From assembly GCF_019669925.1 (NCBI RefSeq), contig NZ_AP019779.1, forward strand, positions 945,001 through 1,009,000: 64,000 bases of DNA, written 5' to 3'. Below the pieces are notes generated by a model that was not told where the DNA came from, searched no databases, and was given only the letters and a program-made list of their open reading frames with translations. A program made the position numbers and the translations under genes. The stretch comes from Methanobrevibacter arboriphilus. Its GTDB lineage: Archaea; Methanobacteriota; Methanobacteria; Methanobacteriales; Methanobacteriaceae. Shown here in pieces: positions 40,532 to 51,341 of this stretch. Numbering within the stretch: position 1 is the first letter of the stretch; every line of letters starts with the position of its first letter.

Positions 40532-42886
40532 TCATTCTTCTTCAGGAAAATCAAGAATTGATGGTTCCATAACTAATTCACGAGGTTCCCAATTATTTCT
40601 TTCTAAAATTTCTTTAACATCATTTTTATAAGTTATTGGAATATCTTTATCAGTACGAACATATTTATAAACATCTTCAGGAATCACACCAAAATATTTT
40701 TTGTTTAAGTCTATATAATGGTTCAATTTAATTTGTCTTCCTTTATTAGTATCAGTAGGTCTAAGACAATTTTTAGCAATAGCTACTGTAGCTTCTTCTC
40801 TATTTTCAGCAGCGAATAATAGATGTTCTGGAGCAGGTTCGCCTTTAATAACTTTTCCAGTTCTCATATCATTTAAATTCCAAACATCTTCTTTATCAGG
40901 TCTACCTAAATAGAGCCTTCTATATTTAGAACCATGAGGACCTAAAACTACAGGAATGCCCCACCTATTAACACCAGATGCAATAGCTGCTGCTTTTTGT
41001 GAATAAGGTCCCCATGCAACTCCACAAGCACCTACTCTGTTCAATATATAATCAGCTATAACTTCAAAATTTCCTTCAAGGGGTTTTTTAGCAAAGATGT
41101 TAGCTATCTTAATAGCAACTCCAGATATATGAGAATTAGATACACAGGAACCTACATTAACAAGACCTCTTGCATCAAATTCCCCACTATATTTTTCATA
41201 TAGAGTTTTTCCTTCTTCATCTTTATACTCACCAATAGACATTGCTCCACATCCACTAGTAACCACAATATAATTCCTCTTTAAGAATTCTTCAGCCATT
41301 TTAGCAACTTCTTCCCCACCATTAGGATAATTAGTACATCCTACAAATGCTATAACACCAGGTATATCACCTAAAACAATTGGGGCACCTACACGTCTAA
41401 CTTCAACATCTTGTATTGGACCTCTTCCTGCACGAATATTGAATTTTTGATTTTTAAGGTTGTTTTCACCAACTTTAGACATTAAATCCATAATTTTTAT
41501 ATCTTCAGGACATTCTTGTTCACAACGACCACAAGTATAACAAATATCATTATTATATAATGATTCTACTACATCAAAATCCCCTTTACCTGCAGAAGAT
41601 ACTGCATCCATTATAGGAAGATTATTAGGACAAACTCTTACACACCATTCACATTGTGTACAATTACTAGCTTCTTCTTGAATTTCATCCATGTCAGGTA
41701 AAGTTTTAAGAGATTTTCTGGATTTAGATAAACTTAATGAAAGTTTAGTTGCTACTTCACCGACCTTTTCAGGATCAAGAATAAGGGCTCCTTCAATTTG
41801 TTTATTTAATATATCTGCTAAAATTGAGTCAACCTCATCATTTGTTCTATCAGGTAATCCTAAACACATTTTATCGGTTGTAGCTATTAATGCAGTTCCA
41901 GTTTTTTGAGCTTCTTCAAGAACATCAGATCTTATACATTGTTCATCAACAACAACAACATCAGCAACACCGCTTCTAAGGAATTTTAACTGTTTAGAAA
42001 TAGGTCCAACAACTTTAGCCCTATTATTATATCTAGTTATATCAATAGCAGCACAACATATACCACAAATCTCAACATCATCTTCAAGATCATTATCTTC
42101 TAAATAATCAACAATTCCAGAACCAGGGGCAACATTATGACCTATACAAAGTATGACTGGTTTATCCCTATCAATTGATCCAATACCTAGCTCTATAAGA
42201 GAAGTATCTGGATCACCTTTTGGTAAATTCAAAGCAGTTATTTGTGAAATATCTCCTATTTCCATTCCAATATGATCCATTAAACCAGCGTGCAAAGCTT
42301 TAGATTCAAAATCAAGATGGTTACCCTCTTGGCCAGTATGACAAGCAGAAAGTAAATGAAGGTTTTCTTCTTCCATGTAGGACATTGCTTCTCTAATATC
42401 ACCTAATGTTCTAGGAGCTTTACCAATTAAAGTTCTTATAATTGGTGCTTCAATATCAATATTATTTCCAAAATCTACTGGATGATCTGGGCCTACCTTG
42501 TGAATTAAATATTCAAGTAAGTGCCTACTATGAGCAGAATGGGCAGCAGCACCTATACAACATGTTAAAAGTGCAAATCTTCCCTGCTGAGCCTCAATAT
42601 CAATACCACAAGCACCTTTTTTACCAGTAAGATCACATTTTCCATAAGTACATAAACAACACATATCACAAAACGGAGCATAAAAAGGAGGATATCTTTC
42701 TAATAGTTTCATATCCCATGATCTTAAATCCGTAGCTGATGGTTTTAAAGTTGGACCAACAAAAGTTTCTTTATCTTCAGAAACAGGAGAATCATCTTCT
42801 ATAATTTCACCAAAAGAAAATTTTATATCTTTAGCTTTCCAAAAATCATCTTTAAACTCTTTAGGTTTAGTTGAATTAGGTGTCAA
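40532..42886 (-). CDS. cdhA: ACDS alpha subunit, carbon monoxide dehydrogenase
   Basis: Catalytic CODH subunit of 784 residues that oxidises CO or reduces CO2 at the Ni-[4Fe-4S] C-cluster. Cluster motifs in order: [22 protein letters not shown] near the N-terminus, two ferredoxin-like archaeal-specific motifs [12 protein letters not shown] and [12 protein letters not shown], and C-cluster residues in [18 protein letters not shown] and [14 protein letters not shown]. The start is TTG, with GTGATAAT immediately before it. It leads the cluster cdhA-B-C-cooC-D-E-Fe/S protein on the reverse strand, and its upstream spacer is the longest in the window, leaving room for regulation. Confidence 0.96.
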   Translation of the reverse strand: MTPNSTKPKEFKDDFWKAKDIKFSFGEIIEDDSPVSEDKETFVGPTLKPSATDLRSWDMKLLERYPPFYAPFCDMCCLCTYGKCDLTGKKGACGIDIEAQQGRFALLTCCIGAAAHSAHSRHLLEYLIHKVGPDHPVDFGNNIDIEAPIIRTLIGKAPRTLGDIREAMSYMEEENLHLLSACHTGQEGNHLDFESKALHAGLMDHIGMEIGDISQITALNLPKGDPDTSLIELGIGSIDRDKPVILCIGHNVAPGSGIVDYLEDNDLEDDVEICGICCAAIDITRYNNRAKVVGPISKQLKFLRSGVADVVVVDEQCIRSDVLEEAQKTGTALIATTDKMCLGLPDRTNDEVDSILADILNKQIEGALILDPEKVGEVATKLSLSLSKSRKSLKTLPDMDEIQEEASNCTQCEWCVRVCPNNLPIMDAVSSAGKGDFDVVESLYNNDICYTCGRCEQECPEDIKIMDLMSKVGENNLKNQKFNIRAGRGPIQDVEVRRVGAPIVLGDIPGVIAFVGCTNYPNGGEEVAKMAEEFLKRNYIVVTSGCGAMSIGEYKDEEGKTLYEKYSGEFDARGLVNVGSCVSNSHISGVAIKIANIFAKKPLEGNFEVIADYILNRVGACGVAWGPYSQKAAAIASGVNRWGIPVVLGPHGSKYRRLYLGRPDKEDVWNLNDMRTGKVIKGEPAPEHLLFAAENREEATVAIAKNCLRPTDTNKGRQIKLNHYIDLNKKYFGVIPEDVYKYVRTDKDIPITYKNDVKEILERNNWEPRELVMEPSILDFPEEE

Positions 42887-44146
42887 ATTATCACAGCCCT
42901 TAATATTATTTTTTATACTATATTTAGTATTATTTTTATTATATTTTTTATTATATTTAGTTTATAGTTAGTTTATTATATTTAGTATAGTTTTTATTAC
43001 TATATTTATTATTCTTGCTATAACTTGTATTACATAAGCACATTATCAAAAACATAATTTAAAAACATGATAATTTTTATTTTTAATAATTCCAAATATA
43101 ATCAAAATTTTATATAAAATGTTACAATACTGAAATCTTACAGTATTAAAATTTTATAATATTGAAGTTTTAGAATATTAAAATTTTATTATATTGATTT
43201 TACAGTTGCAATTAATAATGATTTATAATGATATTTTATTTTAAATTTAAAGTATATATATTTTTTGTATTAACAAATCGCAAATAATTCCTACTATAAT
43301 AAAATTAATATAAATTAAAAATAAAATCCTCTGGTTTAATAATATTATAAATAAAGAAAGTATTCATTTTTTAAAGAGAATTATTATTTTTTCAATTGAT
43401 TAAATCAAATTTGAGAATTATATTTTTTTACACAATATATAAATTTTATACTAAAAATAATTCAATGATGTATAAAAAGCTTTGAATATGTATATTTTTA
43501 TAAAATAATAAAATATAAGTTATAAAGTGTAAGTTTTAAAGTTTTATATGCTTTTTGATTTCAATATAAAAAAATAGAAATTGTAAAAAAATTAACCAAG
43601 GGAATTAACCGATTAAAATTATTTTAAACAACTTAAAATAAGATATAATCAATATAATATTATTTTAAGTAAGATAAAATTTAAATAATTGTCTTCCAGA
43701 TAAAATACAATCATTAACTAAGATACTAACATAATATACTGTAATTTGAATAAATTCTTTAAATAAAATATTATACAAATATAATGTTAATTAAATATAT
43801 ATCATTAATAATATAAGTAATTTTCTATAATGTTGCTAAGATAACAAATTTTCTTCATAGCTAATTTTATTTATATTTATTATTACATTACCATAAGTAT
43901 TAATATTAGTATTATTAGTATTAATAATATTGGTAATAATATTATTAGTAATAGTAAGAGTAATACTAATAGGAATAGTAATAAAAACAGAAATATTTAT
44001 ATTACTAATAATATAATAACAGAAATGATCTTATTAATGCACATATTATTATTACTAATGTTAATAAGAACAATATTTTTAATAGATACAGTATTATTAA
44101 TATTAATAGTTATTAAATATTAAAAATGAAAATGGAAGTGTAATTA
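42887..44146. other. Long non-coding spacer upstream of cdhA
   Basis: 1.26 kb of very AT-rich sequence between divergent cdhA and the TPR gene. It carries TATA-like TATATTTAGTAT repeats next to cdhA, a repeated ATTAACC near 43591-43610, and ATTATTAGTATTA-type simple repeats at about 43885-44110. No G+C-rich patch suggesting a structured RNA and no ORF with a good ribosome site were found. Confidence 0.5.
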
Positions 44147-44644
44147 ATGGAAAGATATCAAGGATGGAAATGGTATGATACAATACTCATAGCTATATTA
44201 TTAATCGCATTTTTAATATGCATCATTATTTTAAAAGACATTATCATGAGCATCGCTTGTTTGCTTTTAATAGCAATCATAATTTCATTTTTCTCAAAAG
44301 AAATAAATATAACACTTGCAGATAGAATGATTAAGAAAGGAAAATATGAAAAAGCTTTAAAATATTGTAAAAAGGTTCTAAGAAAAGATCCCAATTATAT
44401 TTATGCTATTATTAAAAAAGCTGAAATATTTGAAGCAATGGAAAAGCCAAAAGAAGCACTCCAACTTTATGATTCTGCTATTTCTAAAAATCCAAATAAT
44501 AATATTCCTTGGGAAATGAAAGGTGATCTCTTAAAAAAATTAGGAAAAGAAAAAGAAGCAGAAGAATCTTTCAAAAAAGCAGAAAATTTAAAAAATAAAA
44601 AAATGGAGAAAAAATGGTATTATAAAATTATGAAAAAATTATGA
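44147..44644 (+). CDS. Membrane-anchored TPR protein
   Basis: A 165-residue protein with two adjacent hydrophobic helices (about residues 12-47), then two or three tetratricopeptide-like repeats (KGKYEKALKYCKKVLRKDPNYIYAI, AMEKPKEALQLYDSAISKNPNN, KLGKEKEAEESFKKAENL). Such repeats mediate protein contacts, here facing the cytoplasm if the N-terminus is inside. The ATG is preceded by a modest AAGTGTAATT. It stands alone between long spacers. The partner is unknown. Confidence 0.75.
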   Translation: MERYQGWKWYDTILIAILLIAFLICIIILKDIIMSIACLLLIAIIISFFSKEINITLADRMIKKGKYEKALKYCKKVLRKDPNYIYAIIKKAEIFEAMEKPKEALQLYDSAISKNPNNNIPWEMKGDLLKKLGKEKEAEESFKKAENLKNKKMEKKWYYKIMKKL

Positions 44645-45149
44645 AGATCTAATTTTTAAATTGAAAATTAAATAATTGATAATTAAAAAACTATTTAAAT
44701 CTAACCTATTTTTTAAATTTTATTAGTAATTTTATTAATATTAAAAATTAAAGTAAGATAAATTGAGATTAACTCAAAATATCTTTGATTAATTAAAATT
44801 AGCTTAAAATATCTTTAATTTATTGAAGATTACTTTAAAATATATTTAACTAATTAAAATTAATTAAAATATTTTTGATTTTTATTAAAACAAACTTTAA
44901 AATTATAATCATTATTCTCTAAAATATATTTAAAAAGTAATACCTTTAATATTGAAATTTCAAAAAAAATATTACTATCAAAAGCTTTATATTAGAAATA
45001 TCATATAAACATTGTTATCAAGTTAATATAAAAAGCAAAGAATGCTATATGAAACTTGAAATTTTAAAAAAAATAGTTTAGAGGAATATGAAGTAATACT
45101 TTACATGGGAAAATTAGAGTAAAAGTATTACTTAGGAGGAAATGAAAGT
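44645..45149. other. Spacer upstream of cbiM
   Basis: AT-rich region with imperfect copies of a TTAAAATATCTTTAATTAATT-like unit between about 44760 and 44885. Its right end carries the inverted repeat and AGGAGGA ribosome site of cbiM. Confidence 0.45.
45091..45133. promoter_or_regulatory. 12-bp perfect inverted repeat ahead of cbiM
   Basis: AAGTAATACTTT (45091-45102) and AAAGTATTACTT (45122-45133) pair perfectly around 19 bases. The right arm abuts the AGGAGG ribosome site of cbiM. It could be an operator for a metal-responsive repressor of NikR type (which binds spaced half-sites) or an mRNA hairpin next to the ribosome site. Confidence 0.5.
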
Positions 45150-45800
45150 ATGCATATACCTGACGGTTTTATACCATTGTGGCAGTGTGCTATATATTAT
45201 GTGATCTTAATTATAGCATTATATTTCGCTAGTAAATGGGCGAAAAATAACCTTGATGAAAAGCGTATTCCATTGATGGCAGTTTTAGCAGCAGGTATCT
45301 TCGCTATAATGTCTATGAACATGCCAATTCCATTTGGTACTAGTGGGCATATGGTTGGAGGTGCTTTAGTAGCGATAGTATTTATGGCACCAGAAGCAGC
45401 TGTACTTGTATTTACAGTTGTACTAATTCTTCAGGCATTACTCTTTGGAGATGGAGGAATTACAACTCTTGGTGCAAATGTTTTAAATATGGGAGTAATC
45501 GGGGGTTCAGTAGGATTATTCACATTTAAAGGGTTAAAAAATTACATTGGAAAATATCCTGCAATTGGAGTTGCAGCATGGCTTGCAACATTTATATCTG
45601 CATTAGCATGTGCTGTTGAAATGGCGCTTGCTGGAACATTCCCACTTGTTTTAGGTTTAACATCAATGGGAATATATCACGCATTTATTGGCATAATTGA
45701 AGCTGTTTTAACAATTATTGTAATAATGGCACTTGAAAAATTCAGACCAGACTTATTAGCATGGAATAAAAGAGATTATTCAAATGGTGGAGCTGATTAG
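45150..45800 (+). CDS. cbiM: Cobalt/nickel ECF transporter substrate-binding CbiM
   Basis: Membrane S-component of an energy-coupling-factor metal importer. The start MHIPDGFIP supplies the N-terminal amine, His and Asp region that chelates the metal, and helices with [13 protein letters not shown] and [16 protein letters not shown] complete the family pattern. The 216-residue length is normal. AGGAGGA precedes the ATG. The cbiN gene follows without any gap. Cobalt and nickel specificity cannot be separated by sight; both metals are in demand for corrinoids and for Ni enzymes such as ACDS. Confidence 0.9.
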   Translation: MHIPDGFIPLWQCAIYYVILIIALYFASKWAKNNLDEKRIPLMAVLAAGIFAIMSMNMPIPFGTSGHMVGGALVAIVFMAPEAAVLVFTVVLILQALLFGDGGITTLGANVLNMGVIGGSVGLFTFKGLKNYIGKYPAIGVAAWLATFISALACAVEMALAGTFPLVLGLTSMGIYHAFIGIIEAVLTIIVIMALEKFRPDLLAWNKRDYSNGGAD

Positions 45801-46088
45801 ATGGAAAAAAAAGATAAATATCTAATTATAGTCGGAATTATTATATGTATTGTAGTTGCTGGTTTATCACCATTTATTGCATCTGGAGACCCTGATGGAC
45901 TTGAAAAATCTGCAGAAGATGCAAACGTTGGTGAAGATGTTGCATATGCTTTTGTAGAATCACCATTCCCTGATTATACCATGGGAGATAGTGTTACTGG
46001 TGAAATATTTGCTTTAGTCCTGGGTATTGTAATAACACTACTATTAGCATTTGGAGTGGCATATATCGTTAGAAAAAACAAAACATAG
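45801..46088 (+). CDS. cbiN: CbiN/PDGLE-type small subunit of the metal transporter
   Basis: A 95-residue protein with two membrane helices around an external loop. The loop contains SGDPDGLEKSAED and FVESPFPDYTMG, the PDGLE-domain pattern found in CbiN- or NikN-type auxiliary subunits. The ATG directly follows the cbiM stop codon, with a GGTGGAG site inside cbiM, so the two are translationally coupled. The PDGLE form is seen with both nickel and cobalt systems. A hairpin plus T-run follows the gene. Confidence 0.85.
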   Translation: MEKKDKYLIIVGIIICIVVAGLSPFIASGDPDGLEKSAEDANVGEDVAYAFVESPFPDYTMGDSVTGEIFALVLGIVITLLLAFGVAYIVRKNKT

Positions 46089-46091
46089 ATC

Positions 46092-46125
46092 AAGTTAGTT
46101 TTATACTAACTTATTTTTTATTTTA
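46092..46125 (+). terminator. Hairpin plus T-run after cbiN
   Basis: AAGTTAGT (46092-46099) pairs perfectly with ACTAACTT (46105-46112) across a five-base loop and is followed by a T-rich stretch. It lies just after the cbiN stop and may separate cbiMN from cbiQO. Confidence 0.6.
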
Positions 46126-46411
46126 AAAAACTTAAATTCTAGATTTTTAGTTAAACTTTTTATTAGATTTTTTATAGATTTTTTATATAATAATTTTTTA
46201 AATATTTAAAAGAAATTTTAATTAAAAATTTAACTAAAAGTTTATTAAAAGTACAATTAAAATTTTTTAATACTATTAAAAATAGAAAAATTTTAAATAT
46301 ATCAAAGAGAAAAGAAGCTTTATAAAAATAAATTTTATAAGACAATTTTAAGTTGAGATAACTTTTTTTACAGAAAAAAATATTTTATTTTGATTATCCG
46401 GAGAAAATTTA
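46113..46411. other. cbiN-cbiQ intergenic region
   Basis: About 300 AT-rich bases after the hairpin. The only clear signal is CCGGAGA, the ribosome site of cbiQ, at the right end. Confidence 0.4.
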
Positions 46412-47242
46412 ATGAATATTAATGAAACTTTAGATTTAGAGTCTTTATCATCTCAACATTCTATTGTCCATGATTTAGAAGGTAGAATAAAGCTTATTGC
46501 AGTTTTAATTATTATTGTATACACAGTTTTTTCTACTCAATTATTAGTTCCATTAGTTCTAGAAATATTTTTATTAATAATGATATTTCTAGCTAAACTA
46601 TCTTTTAAGAATTCATTTATGAGAATAGCTCTACTTTTACCATTTGGTGGATTTATTATATTATTTCAACCATTTATCCACCCTGGAGATATAATATGGC
46701 AAAGTCCTATTTCATGGATTCATATTACCCAATCAGGACTGAATTGGGCTATACTCCTAGCTTCTAGATTAATTGTGTGCTTAACTAGTATTGTATTACT
46801 ATCTTCAACAAGCCCTATGCAAGAAATTGTTCAATCTCTTAGAAAGTTAGGTATGCCTAGAGATTTAGCTATGATTTTAAGTATTATGGTTAGATTCTTA
46901 TTTATTTTTGTTGATGAACTTCAATCCATTCGTAAAGCTCAAAAATCAAGAAATTTTGATATTCATAGTAAACTAACACCATATAAATGGAGAGTAAAGC
47001 AGGTAGGATATTCAATAGCAATGATGTTTTTAAAAGCATATGAAAAAGGAGAAACAACATACTCAAGTATGGTCAGTAGATGTTTTTCTGATAGTTCTGA
47101 TTTGTATCACGTAAGAAAAAAAATAAATAAATCAGATTATATTTATATATCAATAATCATTAGTATTATAATTATTTTACAAATTTTAGTAACTTTTTAT
47201 CCAGACTATTTAGGATATTTAGGTGTTGTTTTGTACAGATAG
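46412..47242 (+). CDS. cbiQ: ECF transporter transmembrane component CbiQ
   Basis: T-component of 276 residues linking the ATPase to CbiM. There are about five or six hydrophobic helices, and the coupling helices carry the Ala-Arg-Gly-like motifs, here KAQKSRNFD and MVSRCFSDSS, in their usual positions. LRKLGMPRDLAMILSIMVRFL is typical of the family. CGGAGA precedes the ATG. It is followed after 21 bases by cbiO. Confidence 0.88.
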   Translation: MNINETLDLESLSSQHSIVHDLEGRIKLIAVLIIIVYTVFSTQLLVPLVLEIFLLIMIFLAKLSFKNSFMRIALLLPFGGFIILFQPFIHPGDIIWQSPISWIHITQSGLNWAILLASRLIVCLTSIVLLSSTSPMQEIVQSLRKLGMPRDLAMILSIMVRFLFIFVDELQSIRKAQKSRNFDIHSKLTPYKWRVKQVGYSIAMMFLKAYEKGETTYSSMVSRCFSDSSDLYHVRKKINKSDYIYISIIISIIIILQILVTFYPDYLGYLGVVLYR

Positions 47243-47263
47243 ATAAAGAAGGAAGATTATAAA

Positions 47264-48115
47264 ATGAAAGAAACAGTTTTATCAACTGAAAATTTAGGAT
47301 TCACATATCCCGATGGTACAGAAGCAATAAAAAACATTAATATCTCAATTGAAAAAGGAGATAAAGTAGCAGTTATTGGATCTAATGGAGCTGGAAAATC
47401 AACATTATTTTCACACTTTAATGGACTTAGTGAGCCTACAGAAGGTATAATAAAAATTAACGAACAGCCAATTGTTTATAAAAAGAAAGAATTGATGAAA
47501 GTTAGACAAAAAGTAGGAGTCGTTTTTCAAAAACCTGATGATCAACTTTTTGCACCTAGTGTTATAGAAGATGTGGCTTTTGGACCAATGAACTTAGGAT
47601 TATCTTTAGAAGAAGTGGATAAGAGAGTTAAAGAATCTTTAGAAATGGTTGGAATGACAGGTTTTGAAAATAAACCTCCCCACCATTTAAGTGGCGGACA
47701 ACAAAAAAGAGTATCCATAGCAGGAGTAATAGCAATGCGTCCTGAAATTATGATACTTGACGAACCGACAGCAGGTCTTGACCCACAAGGTGTAGAACAA
47801 GTTTTAAAGATTTTAAATGATCTAAATAAAAATGGAATGAGTATTGTTATATCTTCACATGATGTAGAAATGATAACGGAATTTGCAGATAAAATATTTG
47901 TATTACATCATGGAAAAATTATAAATCAAGGAAGTACTGAAGAAGTCTTTGCAAATCACAAACTTTTAATAGAAGCTCATTTAAGACCTCCAAAATCATC
48001 AGAAATATTACATAGATTGAAAAAAAAAGGTTTAAATGTTGATATGAAGCTAACAACAAAAGATGCTTGTGATGAAATACTAAAAGCAAAGATTAAAAAT
48101 CAAAACAATATTTAA
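47264..48115 (+). CDS. cbiO: ECF transporter ATP-binding protein CbiO
   Basis: ATPase of the metal importer, 283 residues. Walker [10 protein letters not shown] begins at residue 39, the Q-loop is [15 protein letters not shown], the signature is LSGGQQKR and Walker B is [13 protein letters not shown]. The C-terminal extension after the H-loop is usual for CbiO. AAGGAAGA precedes the ATG. It is the last gene of cbiMNQO and converges on the Tad-like genes. Confidence 0.93.
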   Translation: MKETVLSTENLGFTYPDGTEAIKNINISIEKGDKVAVIGSNGAGKSTLFSHFNGLSEPTEGIIKINEQPIVYKKKELMKVRQKVGVVFQKPDDQLFAPSVIEDVAFGPMNLGLSLEEVDKRVKESLEMVGMTGFENKPPHHLSGGQQKRVSIAGVIAMRPEIMILDEPTAGLDPQGVEQVLKILNDLNKNGMSIVISSHDVEMITEFADKIFVLHHGKIINQGSTEEVFANHKLLIEAHLRPPKSSEILHRLKKKGLNVDMKLTTKDACDEILKAKIKNQNNI

Positions 48116-48240
48116 GATCAAAAAAATTTTAAATTCAAAATAATAATCAATAAATAAAGATAATAATCAAAATATTAAAAAATCAAAATAATATTTAAAA
48201 ATAAAAACATTTAACTTAATACTCATCTTAATCCCAATAT

Positions 48241-49521
48241 TCATAATACAGGTTCCATTTTTTTCATCAATAAACCCATAAATATGACTAATATAGGGAA
48301 AAAGAAAATATAAATAATAAGAATAATGTTAACTGGAACTAGATCCCCCATTACAGTAGAAGCTGCCATTAGCATTATCAAAAGGATTACAGGACCTAAT
48401 ATAGCTATGAATGTGTATATCATTATAAAAGCATTCAGTTTTTGAGAATAATCTTTTAATTTTATTCTAATATCATAGGAAATATCTTCAGCAATTATAT
48501 TAAGATTTGAAGAAAGATTTCCCCCAGTATTCATAGTTCCAATAATCTGTTGAATTATTCTATTTAGACCATCAGAAGAAGTTCTATCAGCTAAATTAGT
48601 CAATGCTCTTTCAGTAGTTTCCCCATACTTGATTTCTTCAATAACTATTGAAAATTCATGAGATAACAACCCATAATTAGAGTTAGCTATTGAATTTATG
48701 ACATCATGTAAACCTTTACCTGATCTTAACTCAGTAACCATCTGTCGAACTGCATAAGGTAATTCATTAGATATTTCAGCCTTATTTTTATCTTTATTCC
48801 TCTTTGGAAAACTAATAATCCAAAATATTACTATAATTAATAAAATCAAGATAGCTAAAGCTACCTCAAAACCCAAAAACATATAACTAAAAATTATACA
48901 AACCAATGAAATTGAGACTAGAATCAATAAAAATAGTTTTATATTAATAAATGGTATAGAGATAAAACCAATTTTTTTATTATAAAAGAATTTATTTAAA
49001 TTTCCATCTATAAAATTAAGTTTTATATTTTCAGTTCTTGAGTTTCTTTTTATTATAGAATTTCTAATATTTTCAAAGAGAGTGTTATTAATATTTTTTT
49101 TATATGAATCTTTTTTATTTAAATATTTTTTATTTAAGTCTTCTTTAACTAAATATTTTTTATCTAAATATTTTTTATTTAAGTTTTCTTTATCTAAATC
49201 TTCTTTATCTAAGTTTTTTTCATCTAAATATTCATTATTATATTTATTTATTTTAGAATATTTATCTATGTTATTATGTCTATTTATATCAGTTAAATTA
49301 TTGTTTAATCCATCACCATCCTCATTATTTAAATAGCTATTATTAAAGTTTTTATTCTTTGAATTACGATTAAGAACTTTTTTATTAATTTCATCACAAA
49401 TTCTTTTTGTAAATGTAAAAAATAAAAAAAGAATATTTCTAAAAATTATAAAAATTTTAAAAGTTAAATTAAATAATATTATACATTTGCCTGTTAAAGA
49501 AATGAAAAAGCTTTTTAAAAT
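48241..49521 (-). CDS. tadC: Archaeal Tad/GspF-type membrane protein, start non-canonical
   Basis: Platform protein of an archaeal type IV pilus/Tad-like secretion system. The C-terminal part is a clear T2SF domain: LPYAVRQMVTELRSGKGLHDVI, IKYGETTERALTNLADR, MNTGGNLSSNLNIIAED, then three membrane helices. The frame continues about 200 residues upstream of the only canonical start (a TTG at 48927), including a hydrophobic N-terminal region and eight pentapeptide repeats, up to a TAA at 49552-49554. No ATG, GTG or TTG lies in that extension. GGAG at 49530-49533 points to one of two adjacent ATT codons (49524 or 49521). The true start is thus inferred. It follows the ATPase gene, probably cotranscribed. 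Confidence 0.7.
   Translation of the reverse strand: MLKSFFISLTGKCIILFNLTFKIFIIFRNILFLFFTFTKRICDEINKKVLNRNSKNKNFNNSYLNNEDGDGLNNNLTDINRHNNIDKYSKINKYNNEYLDEKNLDKEDLDKENLNKKYLDKKYLVKEDLNKKYLNKKDSYKKNINNTLFENIRNSIIKRNSRTENIKLNFIDGNLNKFFYNKKIGFISIPFINIKLFLLILVSISLVCIIFSYMFLGFEVALAILILLIIVIFWIISFPKRNKDKNKAEISNELPYAVRQMVTELRSGKGLHDVINSIANSNYGLLSHEFSIVIEEIKYGETTERALTNLADRTSSDGLNRIIQQIIGTMNTGGNLSSNLNIIAEDISYDIRIKLKDYSQKLNAFIMIYTFIAILGPVILLIMLMAASTVMGDLVPVNIILIIYIFFFPILVIFMGLLMKKMEPVL
49108..49233. repeat. 15-bp degenerate repeats coding a Lys-rich pentapeptide array
   Basis: On the reverse strand eight consecutive units of the form [YND]-L-[DNV]-[KE]-[KE] are encoded (examples YLDEK, NLDKE, DLDKE, YLVKE, YLNKK). 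The DNA units share TCTAAATATTTTTTA-like words. They fall between the N-terminal and T2SF parts of the Tad-like protein. Confidence 0.8.
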
Positions 49522-49581
49522 AATATCTACTCCTAATCTTGAATTATAACATTAGTAAACCCATAATCTAAGCTTCATAAT

Positions 49582-51150
49582 TTAAGCATTTGATATGTAA
49601 TCAAGGACATTGAAAGGGTTTAAATAGTAATTACCTATAAATTTATTTAATTCATGAATATTTCTAATGTTATTATCAGATAAAAAATTTAAAACTCGTT
49701 TTCTTTTATCTATTTCATCAAAAAGATCTTTAACTTTGATTCCTTTAATATTTGCAATTGTCTGTAATGTATTACAGGAGATAGAAACATTTTCTATTTC
49801 ATCACTTTTTGAATTCCAATTGAAAATTTTATTCAATTGAATAGTACCTTCCTCAATACCAACAACTTCAACAACCTCAGTTACTCTTCGAACAGAAACA
49901 CCATCAGAGCGATATATTCTATTTTGCATTATAATAAAGTCAATAGCTGAAATCATTACTTTTGGAACATTCATAGGAGCATTCGTAAGTCTAGTTATGG
50001 TTTCACGTGAACTGTTAGAATGAAGTGTTCCAAATCCAGAATGCCCAGTATTAAGTGCTGTAAATAGAGTTACTGCTTCTTTTCCTCTAACCTCACCTAC
50101 TATTATTCTGTCAGGCCTTTGTCTTAAAGAATTTTTAACTAAATCATCCATTGTTAGCTCACCCCTATTTTCAATGTTAGAATTTCTTGTTTCCATTCTT
50201 AAAACATGTTGATGAGGTATTTGAAGTTCAAGTGTGTCTTCAATAGTTATTATCCGTTCCCTAGGATTTATAAATGCAGTTAGAGAATTTAAAGTTGTTG
50301 TTTTCCCCGAGCTTGTTCCACCAGAAATAATAGTATTAGCAGGTTTTACTCCTAAACCATCTACACATAACCATAAAAATGCAGCTAAATCAGAACTCAG
50401 TGTATTTTCATTAATGATATCTATAATAGTTAAAGGATCTTTTTTAAACTTTCTAATAGTAAGGGAAGGACCATCAGCAGAAATTGGAGGAATTGTTGCA
50501 TTAACTCTTGAACCATTTTCAAGTCTTGCATCCATTATTGGAGATTCTTGATCTATTCTTCGATTAACTTGACGAGCTATCGAGTCGATTACTGAAAGAA
50601 TTTCTTCATCTGTTTTATATATTAGATTTGACTCCATCATACCATAATCCCTATGATAAACAAAAACAGGCTTATTAATACCTATTATCATTATCTCTTC
50701 GAGTTCATCATCACTTATTAATGAATCAAGTTCACCATATCCAATAATTTCTTTAAAAAACTTATTAGCTAATTTATCAATTCCTTCGTTGGAAAAGCTT
50801 TTATCTGAAACATTTTTAAAAATATTATTTTTAGAATTTAATTTAATATCATTGTGATTCATCTGATTAGATGAGATATCATAACTTAAGTAATCATCTA
50901 CATTCTCTTTATTTTTAATAATGCTACCTGTTAAAAAATCTTTAATATGATTTAATAATTCTTTTTCATTAATCCTAAAATTTTTACCTGAAGATACGGC
51001 TTTATCAACAAGATTATCTCTTAAATCTTCTAATAAAAATTTTTCTGTTTCTGAAAAATCTGTTTTTAATAACTCATATTTTGGTATTGTACTATTACCA
51101 CTGTCTCTAAAATTATAATTTAAATCTTCATTTTCTTTATTAATAGGCAT
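49582..51150 (-). CDS. tadA: Type II/IV secretion ATPase (TadA/CpaF-like)
   Basis: Hexameric secretion/pilus ATPase of 522 residues. After a variable, Asn-rich N-terminus of about 130 residues come the N-terminal two-helix domain ([22 protein letters not shown]), the arginine-bearing [17 protein letters not shown], Walker [10 protein letters not shown] (277-285), the Asp box [13 protein letters not shown], Walker [16 protein letters not shown] and the His box [15 protein letters not shown]. The ATG at 51150 is chosen over an upstream TTG-type start because AAAGGTGAAAAT precedes it. It stands directly upstream of the T2SF membrane gene. Neither prepilin nor peptidase genes are in the window. 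Confidence 0.9.
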   Translation of the reverse strand: MPINKENEDLNYNFRDSGNSTIPKYELLKTDFSETEKFLLEDLRDNLVDKAVSSGKNFRINEKELLNHIKDFLTGSIIKNKENVDDYLSYDISSNQMNHNDIKLNSKNNIFKNVSDKSFSNEGIDKLANKFFKEIIGYGELDSLISDDELEEIMIIGINKPVFVYHRDYGMMESNLIYKTDEEILSVIDSIARQVNRRIDQESPIMDARLENGSRVNATIPPISADGPSLTIRKFKKDPLTIIDIINENTLSSDLAAFLWLCVDGLGVKPANTIISGGTSSGKTTTLNSLTAFINPRERIITIEDTLELQIPHQHVLRMETRNSNIENRGELTMDDLVKNSLRQRPDRIIVGEVRGKEAVTLFTALNTGHSGFGTLHSNSSRETITRLTNAPMNVPKVMISAIDFIIMQNRIYRSDGVSVRRVTEVVEVVGIEEGTIQLNKIFNWNSKSDEIENVSISCNTLQTIANIKGIKVKDLFDEIDKRKRVLNFLSDNNIRNIHELNKFIGNYYLNPFNVLDYISNA

Positions 51151-51341
51151 ATTTTCACCTTTGATCAGATTAGTAACAATAAATAATAAATACATAATAA
51201 TAGATATATACTAATAAATATACAATATAAATTAAAATAATAATCATTATAATTAATAATAAAATAATATTATTTATTATTACTATAATAATATTATTAT
51301 TAAAAGTAAGATATAAAGATAACTAAAACAAAAATGATAAC

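Noticed and set aside
43860-44110. Simple ATTATTAGTATTA-like repeats as a replication origin.
   Set aside because: No Orc1/Cdc6 gene or origin-box motif is nearby; such low complexity is common across this genome.
49082-49336. Forward-strand ORF rich in Phe, Leu, Ser and Lys.
   Set aside because: It is the mirror of the pentapeptide repeats of the reverse-strand Tad-like gene and has no ribosome site.
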